Source: an uncultured Duncaniella sp. (lineage in GTDB: Bacteria; Bacteroidota; Bacteroidia; Bacteroidales; Muribaculaceae). From it: a stretch of 64,000 bases of DNA. Of this stretch, positions 43,775 through 50,637 are shown in pieces (position 1 is the stretch's first letter; each line of letters begins with the position of its first letter). A program made the position numbers and the translations under genes. The notes under the pieces are model-generated. The model saw only the letters and a program-made list of their open reading frames with translations. It was not told where the DNA came from and made no database searches. The stretch spans positions 9,359-73,358 of the forward strand of contig CAJUGS010000012.1 of NCBI GenBank assembly GCA_910586305.1, written 5' to 3'.

Positions 43775-43800
43775 AACCGTAATATTAGTAATTTACGGTT
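43775..43800. promoter_or_regulatory. 8-bp dyad upstream of the iron-sulfur operon
   Basis: AACCGTAA (43775-43782) and TTACGGTT (43793-43800) are perfect inverted repeats 10 bases apart. They cover the place where the -33 element of the downstream promoter should lie. They could be an operator for a dimeric regulator, or a weak terminator after dus. Confidence 0.45.
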
Positions 43801-43813
43801 GAATTATTTTTAT

Positions 43814-43821
43814 TATTTTTG
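43814..43821 (+). promoter_or_regulatory. Promoter -7 box of the iron-sulfur/AKR operon
   Basis: TATTTTTG matches TAnnTTTG. Transcription from about 43827 would exclude a GTG start at 43824 and supports the ATG at 43848, which has GGA six bases before it. Confidence 0.55.
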
Positions 43822-43847
43822 CAGTGGATAAAAAACCAATCGGAAAA

Positions 43848-45326
43848 ATGTTAAGGAAATTGCGTGTGATTTTGGCGGTGTTGTTCTGGTTAGGGACGAC
43901 ATTGCTCTTTCTCGATTTCACCGGCACGGTACATTCGTGGCTCGGCTGGATGGCCCGGATACAGTTTCTTCCGGCCGTGATGGCCTTGAATTTCGGAGTC
44001 ATTGCCTGTCTCGTGGTGCTCACACTTCTCTTGGGCCGCATATATTGCTCTGTCATCTGTCCGCTGGGTGTTATGCAGGATGCTGTAGCCCGTCTCGGCC
44101 TTGTCGGACGTCGCAACCGCAATAAGTACAGTTACTCCCGTCCGCTCACCCTTCTCCGCTACATTTTTCTTGCCATAATGGTGGTAGCCATAGCGCTCGG
44201 ACTTGGTTCTGTCGTGGCCTTGCTTGCTCCCTACAGTACATATGGACGCATTGTGGCGACATTCCTTTCCCCGCTATATACCACTGTCAACAACCTCCTG
44301 GCCTTGATGGCCGAGAGAATGGACAGTTACGCGTTCTATCAGCATGAGGTGTGGTTCAGAGGATTGCCGGCCGTGCTTGCGGCCGGAGTGGCTTTCGTGG
44401 TCATATCCATACTCGCATGGCGCAACGGTCGCACATATTGCAACACGGTGTGTCCTGTCGGCACGGTGCTCGGATTCCTCTCTCGCTTCTCACTCATGGC
44501 CCCTGTGATTGACACTTCCAAGTGCAACGGGTGTGGTCTGTGTGCCCGTAGGTGTAAGAGCTCCTGTATTGACAGCAAGGCCCACGATATCGACTACTCG
44601 CGCTGTGTGGCCTGTATGGACTGTATAGACAACTGCCATCAGGGAGCCATCAGCTATACCGTCCGTCCGCGACGCAGGAGTGTCGACAGTGATACCGTTG
44701 GAGCCCGTCGCGGATTCATGGCTGTAGCCGGTGCGATTGCCGGCTCGGCTGTTGTCAGAGCAGGCGAAAAGACAGTCGACGGTGGACTCGCCGTCATAGC
44801 CGACAAAAAGACCCCTGTGAGGAAGACACGCATAGTGCCTCCCGGAGCAGTGAGTCTGCGCAATGTGGAGCGTCGTTGCACGGCCTGCCAGCTATGTGTC
44901 TCAGCCTGTCCCAACGGAGTGCTCCGTCCATCCTCCGATATGTCGGTGTTCCTCCAGCCCGAGTCGTCCTACGAGCGCGGATATTGTCATCCGGAGTGCA
45001 CCCGCTGTTCCGAAGTCTGTCCGTCCGGTGCCATTGCCGTGATATCCCGTGAGGAAAAATCATCCATCCAGATAGGTCATGCCGTGTGGGTGAAGGCCAA
45101 CTGCGTGCCACTGACCGACGGAGTGGAGTGTGGCAACTGCGCCCGACATTGTCCGGTCGGCGCCATCACCATGGTGCCATCCGATCCTGCCGACGAGACC
45201 TCGCGGAAGATTCCGGTGGTCAACGATGAGCGGTGCATCGGATGCGGTGCCTGCGAGAATCTGTGTCCGGCCAGGCCGTTCAGTGCCATATACGTGGAGG
45301 GACATGAGAACCACAGGGTTATATAA
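43848..45326 (+). CDS. Membrane iron-sulfur protein (NapH/YccM-like) with several 4Fe-4S domains
   Basis: This ~492-residue protein has about four to five N-terminal membrane segments (about 5-225) carrying CSVICPLGVMQD and CNTVCPVGTVLG, the NapH-type CxxxCP motifs. A cytoplasmic part follows with ferredoxin motifs CNGCGLCARRCKSSC, CVACMDCIDNC, CTACQLCVSACP, CTRCSEVCPSG, CGNCARHCP and CIGCGACENLCP. It probably passes electrons between the quinone pool or a soluble donor and a partner. It is the first of four closely packed genes and lies 19 bases before a Tat-exported aldo/keto reductase, the likely partner. Confidence 0.85.
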   Translation: MLRKLRVILAVLFWLGTTLLFLDFTGTVHSWLGWMARIQFLPAVMALNFGVIACLVVLTLLLGRIYCSVICPLGVMQDAVARLGLVGRRNRNKYSYSRPLTLLRYIFLAIMVVAIALGLGSVVALLAPYSTYGRIVATFLSPLYTTVNNLLALMAERMDSYAFYQHEVWFRGLPAVLAAGVAFVVISILAWRNGRTYCNTVCPVGTVLGFLSRFSLMAPVIDTSKCNGCGLCARRCKSSCIDSKAHDIDYSRCVACMDCIDNCHQGAISYTVRPRRRSVDSDTVGARRGFMAVAGAIAGSAVVRAGEKTVDGGLAVIADKKTPVRKTRIVPPGAVSLRNVERRCTACQLCVSACPNGVLRPSSDMSVFLQPESSYERGYCHPECTRCSEVCPSGAIAVISREEKSSIQIGHAVWVKANCVPLTDGVECGNCARHCPVGAITMVPSDPADETSRKIPVVNDERCIGCGACENLCPARPFSAIYVEGHENHRVI

Positions 45327-45345
45327 TGTGATAAAAGCGTAGAAT

Positions 45346-46734
45346 ATGAAAGATATAGACCGTCGGGAATTCCTCAAACGAATGGGGGTGGGTACGGCTG
45401 TCGCCGGTGCCGTCATAGCCTCAGGCTGTGACTCGCGTAAGAACGTCGTCACCGGCGACACCACCCCTTCCGGCCCCATACCTAAAGACAGCATGACCTA
45501 TCGTGTCAATCCATCTACAGGCGACAAGGTGTCGCTTCTCGGCTATGGATGCATGAGATGGCCCACACTTCCGGAGGATGACCAGACACTCGACCAGGAG
45601 ATGATAAACCGTCTGGTCGACACTGCCATAGAGCACGGAGTCAATTACTTCGACACGTCTCCGGCCTACTGTCGTGGGAAATCGGAGGGAGCCACAGGCA
45701 TAGCCCTCAGCCGGCATCCGCGCGAAAGCTATTTCATAGCCACCAAGCTTTCCAACTTTGCACCGAGCACATGGAGTCGCGAAGCTTCGATAGCAATGTA
45801 CCGCAATTCGCTTAAGGAGTTGCGCACCGACTATATCGACTATATGCTGCTTCATGGTGTGGGAATGGGCGACGACGGCATGGAGACGCTCAGAGCCAGG
45901 TATATCGACAACGGTATTCTTGATTTTCTCATGAAGGAGCGTGAGGCCGGACGCATACGCAATCTTGGATTCTCCTACCACGGAGATATAAAGGTGTTTG
46001 ACTATCTGTTGTCCCGTCACGACGAATTCAAGTGGGACTTCGTGCAGATACAGATGAATTACCTCGACTGGCACCATGCCCGTGAGATCAATCCCCGCAA
46101 CACCGATGCATCCTATCTATACGCCGAGTTGGAGAAGCGCGGCATACCGGCTGTCATCATGGAGCCTCTGCTCGGTGGCCGTCTATCCAAGGTTCACGAC
46201 CATGTTGTGGCCCGTCTGAAACAGCGTGAGCCTGAGCGAAGCGTTGCCTCGTGGGCTTTCCGTTACGCAGGCACCCCGGAGGGAGTCCTGTGTGTGCTCA
46301 GCGGTATGACCTATATGGAGCATCTCGAGGACAATCTTCGGTCCTATTGCCCGCTCAAGCCTCTCACCCGCGAGGAGATTGAATATCTCTATGACACAGC
46401 CGACATAATGGTGCAGTTCCCTACAATTCCGTGCAACGACTGCAAATACTGTATGCCGTGTCCCTATGGACTTGACATACCCGGAGTGCTGCTCCACTAT
46501 AACAAGTGCGTCAACCAGGGGAATGTCCCCGAGAATGCCCAGGCCGAGAACTATCGCGAGGCCCGTCGGGCGTTTCTCGTCGGCTATGACCGTTCAGTGC
46601 CACGTCTGCGGCAGGCTGACCACTGCATAGGCTGCAACAAATGCGTGGCACACTGTCCACAGAATATAAATATCCCCGGTGAGATGGCCCGAATCGACCG
46701 GTTTGTCGAACATCTCAAGCGGGGCACACTATGA
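45346..46734 (+). CDS. Tat-exported aldo/keto reductase with C-terminal 4Fe-4S domain
   Basis: This 462-residue protein begins with a twin-arginine signal (RREFLKRMG, Arg6-Arg7) followed by AVIASGCDS, so it may be a Tat-dependent lipoprotein. The aldo/keto reductase barrel (about 50-330) has YGCMRWP, the FDTSPAYCRGKSE region (catalytic-type Asp/Tyr) and LLGGRLSK. The C-terminal part has CNDCKYCMPCPYGLDIP and CIGCNKCVAHCPQNI clusters. Substrate is unknown. Fe-S clusters on an AKR imply electron exchange with the preceding membrane Fe-S protein. Its stop overlaps the next start as ATGA. Confidence 0.88.
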   Translation: MKDIDRREFLKRMGVGTAVAGAVIASGCDSRKNVVTGDTTPSGPIPKDSMTYRVNPSTGDKVSLLGYGCMRWPTLPEDDQTLDQEMINRLVDTAIEHGVNYFDTSPAYCRGKSEGATGIALSRHPRESYFIATKLSNFAPSTWSREASIAMYRNSLKELRTDYIDYMLLHGVGMGDDGMETLRARYIDNGILDFLMKEREAGRIRNLGFSYHGDIKVFDYLLSRHDEFKWDFVQIQMNYLDWHHAREINPRNTDASYLYAELEKRGIPAVIMEPLLGGRLSKVHDHVVARLKQREPERSVASWAFRYAGTPEGVLCVLSGMTYMEHLEDNLRSYCPLKPLTREEIEYLYDTADIMVQFPTIPCNDCKYCMPCPYGLDIPGVLLHYNKCVNQGNVPENAQAENYREARRAFLVGYDRSVPRLRQADHCIGCNKCVAHCPQNINIPGEMARIDRFVEHLKRGTL

Positions 46735-47141
46735 CTCTTCCACCGGTTGACATACTTCACTCCGGTCCGTTCACTCTTGCCGTGGCCAATCATGGCGAGG
46801 TGCGCACATTCACCCGTCGGGGTGTAGCCGATCTTGCCGGACTTCTTGAGACAGATCCCGGATTTCTCCATGGGTCAGCTGTGGCCGATAAGGTCGTTGG
46901 GCGTGCAGCCGCGGCTCTAATGATTCTCGGCGGAGTGGAGCGACTTCACACACGCGTCATCAGTCTCCACGCCCTGTCGCTTCTCGATGAGAGCGATATG
47001 CACGTGCAGTGGGACGAGGTCACCGACCATGTCATCAACCGCAATGGCGACGGCTGGTGTCCGCTCGAGACACTTTGCCGTGAGCTTGCCACCCCACAGC
47101 AGTGTTATGCAGCAATCAGAAAATTCTTGTACAATGGATAA
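46731..47141 (+). CDS. DUF1893 domain protein (TM1506-like)
   Basis: This 136-residue soluble protein matches DUF1893. The family's one solved member (TM1506) has a cytidine-deaminase-like fold but no established activity. Recognisable segments are SGPFTLAVANHGEV and the alanine/glycine helix DKVVGRAAAALMILGGVERL. It overlaps the AKR gene by 4 bases and the next gene by 8, so production is tightly coupled. It may serve a redox or metabolite-sensing task for the operon; that is inference. Confidence 0.8.
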   Translation: MTLPPVDILHSGPFTLAVANHGEVRTFTRRGVADLAGLLETDPGFLHGSAVADKVVGRAAAALMILGGVERLHTRVISLHALSLLDESDMHVQWDEVTDHVINRNGDGWCPLETLCRELATPQQCYAAIRKFLYNG

Positions 47142-47640
47142 AACACTCACTCTCGGCTATCGTGATAGCCGCACATACCTCTTTGCGACACTTTTTGTCA
47201 TTGGCAATATAGTGCTTCCTCAGATATGCCACCTCATTCCGCAGGGCGGTCACATATTTCTCCCCATCTATTTCTTCACACTTGTGGGAGCCTATCGCTA
47301 CGGATGGCGTGTCGGACTTCTGACAGCTGTTGCCTCACCGTTGGTCAACAGTCTTCTCTTCTCCATGCCTCCGGTGGCAGCGCTTCCGGCCATCATGCTT
47401 AAATCCACCTTGCTTGCTCTTTTCGCCTCTCTTGCAGCACGTAGAGCCGGAGGCGCCGTGTCAATAGTGGCAATAGCTGTGGCAATAATCGCCTACCAGT
47501 TCTTGGGAATGGCGGCAGAGTGGGGAATCACCGGATCACTGTCGGCTGCGCTTTCCGATGTGAGACTCGGATTTCCGGGACTCGTCATACAGCTGTTAGG
47601 AGGCTACACAGTGCTGAGGCTGATGTCTGGAAACGAATAA
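47134..47640 (+). CDS. ECF transporter S component-like membrane protein
   Basis: The 168-residue protein from ATG 47134 has five to six hydrophobic segments and the pattern of ECF-type vitamin-uptake S components (GGHIFLPIYFFTLVGAYRYG, then ALPAIMLKSTLLALFASLAARR). Such proteins bind a micronutrient and work with shared EcfT/A1/A2 modules, none of which is nearby. The ATG overlaps the preceding stop by 8 bases; a longer upstream frame is only read-through of the neighbour. Substrate is unknown; a cofactor of the Fe-S/AKR system is a reasonable guess. Confidence 0.75.
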   Translation: MDKTLTLGYRDSRTYLFATLFVIGNIVLPQICHLIPQGGHIFLPIYFFTLVGAYRYGWRVGLLTAVASPLVNSLLFSMPPVAALPAIMLKSTLLALFASLAARRAGGAVSIVAIAVAIIAYQFLGMAAEWGITGSLSAALSDVRLGFPGLVIQLLGGYTVLRLMSGNE

Positions 47641-47659
47641 AGACATCGCCCACTCCGTA

Positions 47660-47715
47660 AAAACCGTCTGTCCCGGCCACATACAATCCTGTATATGGCC
47701 GGGACAGACGGTTTT
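47660..47715. terminator. Two-way terminator between the ECF-S gene and prfC
   Basis: The 26-base arms 47660-47685 and 47690-47715 are complementary at 25 positions around a 4-base loop. A-runs start and T-runs end the structure, so it works on either strand. It lies between convergent genes. Confidence 0.9.
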
Positions 47716-47738
47716 ATGCGGCGATTCGACCGCCGATA

Positions 47739-49316
47739 TCAGAACTCGCTCGAAAAATGAAACCTGATCTTCGGAAAATCACTCTGGGCCATCTGGAGCA
47801 CATAGTTGGAATCGGCGAGGAATACATCGCGTCCCTCCTTGTCAGTTGCCATAAACTGGTGTTTGCGCTTCTTGAATGCCGCGAGTGCCTCCGCATCGTC
47901 GCTCTCAATCCAGCAGGCTTTGTAGAGCGAGATAGGCTCCCAGCGACACTGTGCGCCATACTCGTGCTCGAGGCGGTACTGTATCACCTCAAACTGGAGC
48001 TGTCCCACGGTGCCTATGATGCGGCGGCCGTTGAACTGGTTGGTGAACAGCTGTGCCACGCCCTCGTCCATGAGCTGCTGTATGCCCTTGTCGAGCTGCT
48101 TCGACTTCATGGGATCGGCGTTTTCGATATACTTGAACATCTCGGGCGAGAAGCTCGGCAGTCCCTTATAGTGTATGGACTCGCCTGATGTCAGTGTGTC
48201 GCCGATTTTGAAGTTGCCCGTGTCGGGGATGCCGACTATGTCGCCGGGATAAGCCTCGTCGACAATGCTCTTCTTCTGGGCCATGAAAGCCGTTGGAGCG
48301 GCAAATTTCAGTGTCTTGCCGAGACGCATATGCTTGTAGGGCGCGTTACGCTCGAAGCGGCCTGAGCAGATCTTCACAAAGGCTATGCACGAGCGGTGGT
48401 TGGGATCCATGTTGGCGTGGATTTTGAACACGAAGCCGGAGAATCCCTCCTCTTCGGGCTTCACCTCGCGCTCCTCGGCCATCACGGGTTTCGGGGCGGG
48501 GGCTATCTGCACGAAACAGTCGAGAAGCTCTTTGACACCAAACGTGTTGAGGGCCGATCCGAAGAACACCGGAGCCACTTCGCCACGAAGATAGGCTTCC
48601 TTGTCAAACTCGGGATACACTCCTTCGATGAGTTCGAGATCCTCGCGGAGTTTTGCTGCATCTGTGTCGCCCACGGCTTCATCGACACGCGGATCATCAA
48701 CAGAGTCTATCTCCACTCGCTCGCTCACCCTCTGCTTGTCGGGGGTGAAAAGGTCGAGCGAATGCTCATAGATATTGTAGACACCCTTGAATTTCTCGCC
48801 TATGTTGATGGGCCATGAGAGGGGGCGCACCGATATTTTCAGTTCGCTTTCAAGCTCGTCGAGTATGTCGAACGGGTCGCGGCCCTCGCGGTCGAGCTTG
48901 TTGACAAAGATAATCACCGGGGTGTTGCGCATACGGCACACCTCCATGAGCTTTCTTGTCTGGCGTTCCACACCCTTTGCCACGTCGACAACGATGATTA
49001 CACTGTCCACAGCCGTGAGAGTGCGGTAGGTATCCTCGGCAAAGTCCTGGTGGCCTGGAGTGTCGAGAATGTTTATCTTATAGTCGCCATAGTTGAAACC
49101 CATCACAGAGGTGGCCACCGAGATGCCGCGTTGTTTCTCAATCTCCATCCAGTCGGAGGTGGCGGTTTTCTTGATTTTGTTGGATTTCACCGCTCCTGCT
49201 ATGTGGATAGCGCCACCGAAGAGCAGCAGCTTCTCGGTGAGAGTAGTCTTACCGGCGTCGGGGTGGGAGATGATGGCGAATGTGCGCCTACGGGCTATTT
49301 CTTCTTTCAGAGCCAT
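47739..49316 (-). CDS. prfC: Peptide chain release factor 3
   Basis: This 525-residue GTPase recycles RF1 and RF2 after termination. The GTP-binding domain has SHPDAGKTTL (G1), DTPGHQDF (G3) and FVNKLDREG (G4), and the RF3 domains II and III follow (GTVGQLQFEVIQYRLEHEYG). Length is standard. It ends 23 bases from a two-way terminator. The next gene upstream (rfbC) stops 3 bases before its ATG, so the two are probably one transcript. Confidence 0.97.
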   Translation of the reverse strand: MALKEEIARRRTFAIISHPDAGKTTLTEKLLLFGGAIHIAGAVKSNKIKKTATSDWMEIEKQRGISVATSVMGFNYGDYKINILDTPGHQDFAEDTYRTLTAVDSVIIVVDVAKGVERQTRKLMEVCRMRNTPVIIFVNKLDREGRDPFDILDELESELKISVRPLSWPINIGEKFKGVYNIYEHSLDLFTPDKQRVSERVEIDSVDDPRVDEAVGDTDAAKLREDLELIEGVYPEFDKEAYLRGEVAPVFFGSALNTFGVKELLDCFVQIAPAPKPVMAEEREVKPEEEGFSGFVFKIHANMDPNHRSCIAFVKICSGRFERNAPYKHMRLGKTLKFAAPTAFMAQKKSIVDEAYPGDIVGIPDTGNFKIGDTLTSGESIHYKGLPSFSPEMFKYIENADPMKSKQLDKGIQQLMDEGVAQLFTNQFNGRRIIGTVGQLQFEVIQYRLEHEYGAQCRWEPISLYKACWIESDDAEALAAFKKRKHQFMATDKEGRDVFLADSNYVLQMAQSDFPKIRFHFSSEF

Positions 49317-49319
49317 GTG

Positions 49320-49895
49320 TCAGTCCTTGTAGAGGTCAACATTGATATCAAACGGTGAGTCGAAATCGGCAAGCAGGGGATGGCGGGTATCCTTCTCGCT
49401 GAGGAGGGCCTCACCAGCATCAATCAGCCAGTCGATGCCGAGCGAACTGTCGGCTATAGATATGCCGCCGTCGGCCTGGGGAGCATAGTAGTTGTCACAC
49501 TTGTATTGGAAGATGGCCTCGTCCGAAAGCACGGCAAAACCGTGGGCGAATCCTCTGGGCACGAAGAACTGGCGGTGGTTGTCCTCACTGAGTTCTACGG
49601 CCACGTGCTGGCCATAGGTTGGCGAGCCCTTGCGGATGTCTACGGCAACGTCGAGCACACGGCCTTTGACGCATCTCACAAGCTTGCTCTGGGTGAAGGG
49701 AGGACGCTGGAAATGGAGTCCGCGCATCACTCCGCGTGTCGACATCGACTCATTGTCCTGGACGAACTTCACGGGGCGAACTTTCTCGTCAAACTCTCTC
49801 TGAGAGAAACTTTCGAAGAAATATCCGCGGGCGTCTTTAAAAATGCGGGGTTCGATTATCACGACTCCCTCGATAGCGGTCTTGATTACTTCCAT
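49320..49895 (-). CDS. rfbC: dTDP-4-dehydrorhamnose 3,5-epimerase
   Basis: From ATG 49895 this is 191 residues, the usual size of RmlC. Motifs include FKDARGYFFESF, the active-site RGLHFQRPP with its His, and FVPRGFAHGFAVLSDEA of the cupin core. It makes dTDP-L-rhamnose precursor for surface polysaccharide. A longer frame reaches 49985, but the TAACTTTG box at 49916-49923 and family alignment favour the ATG at 49895. The other rml genes are not adjacent. Confidence 0.95.
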   Translation of the reverse strand: MEVIKTAIEGVVIIEPRIFKDARGYFFESFSQREFDEKVRPVKFVQDNESMSTRGVMRGLHFQRPPFTQSKLVRCVKGRVLDVAVDIRKGSPTYGQHVAVELSEDNHRQFFVPRGFAHGFAVLSDEAIFQYKCDNYYAPQADGGISIADSSLGIDWLIDAGEALLSEKDTRHPLLADFDSPFDINVDLYKD

Positions 49896-49915
49896 AGCTT
49901 GATTGAAATTTTTTG

Positions 49916-49923
49916 CAAAGTTA
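49916..49923 (-). promoter_or_regulatory. Promoter -7 box of rfbC-prfC
   Basis: TAACTTTG on the minus strand is 21 bases before the rfbC ATG, giving a very short leader. Confidence 0.55.
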
Positions 49924-50051
49924 GTGAAATTATCCCGAATTTCAGTGATGTGGCGCTCCGGAATGCTGTGCACAGACATCCGCATACCTCCGTTTGTGTG
50001 CGGTATGTGTGGGGTATAGGGGAATATGTGTCGAGGGATTGATGAAAAAAA

Positions 50052-50513
50052 GGTAGCAGGACTATAAGCCGGGTTATGTCGTCGCGGGACTTCTCGTCAG
50101 GCGTTCTTCTCCTCAGAAGGAGAGATAAATGTCCGACAGGTTGCCGCGGCGGTCGCAGTCATTTATCTAAGTGGTGCCTCGCAAGGCTTCGGCACTCGAG
50201 CAGCCTACCCCCCGGAAATGGACGAGCAGCCCATCGGACAGCTTTCGGACAAGCCGAGACAGCTGTCACACTCCGGTATATATGGCCTTGCAACCCATAA
50301 GACGTGCGGCATACTGTGTCGCCACAGTACCCGGTGGGCTCTTACCCCACCTTTTCACCATCACCTCCGCACACAGGGGCGCGGGGCTGTCATTCTCTGT
50401 CACGCTACTCTGCCGTCACCGACAGCTCTCAGTTAAAGAGTATGGTGCTCTGTGTTGCCCGGACTTTCCTCTTGCCGCTCTTAGTCGGCAAGCGACACGA
50501 CCGTCCTGCTACC
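50052..50513 (-). ncRNA. rnpB: RNase P RNA, class A
   Basis: On the minus strand this ~462-base RNA starts GGTAGCAGGAC and ends with the complementary GTCCTGCTACC, which is helix P1. Conserved core pieces are present: GAGGAAAGTCCGGGC near the 5' end, GGGGTAAGAGCCCACCG, GGGGGGTAGGCTGCTCGAG, and AGATAAATGACTGC toward the 3' end. It is the catalytic RNA that trims the 5' ends of tRNAs. A TAATTTTG box lies just upstream, and an oligo-T follows helix P1 at 50043-50050. It explains the long stretch 50043-50637 that has no protein gene. Confidence 0.96.
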
Positions 50514-50519
50514 TGATTA

Positions 50520-50527
50520 CAAAATTA
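50520..50527 (-). promoter_or_regulatory. Promoter -7 box of rnpB
   Basis: TAATTTTG on the minus strand is 6 bases from the first base of the RNA, the expected distance to a start site. It faces away from the priA promoter. Confidence 0.7.
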
Positions 50528-50601
50528 CTATATATTTTTCGGATATGGTTTTTTTTTATAATATTTTTTCAATTTTTCATTTCTTTCACTGCATTGCTGA
50601 T

Positions 50602-50633
50602 TTTGGTTTGCTTGCTGAAATGTCGTAACTTTA
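50602..50633 (+). promoter_or_regulatory. Promoter immediately before priA
   Basis: TTTG (50602-50605), a 20-base spacer and TAACTTTA (50626-50633, one base off consensus) end just 4 bases before the priA ATG at 50638. The predicted start falls at or within the start codon, implying a leaderless or nearly leaderless message. Confidence 0.55.
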
Positions 50634-50637
50634 CACC

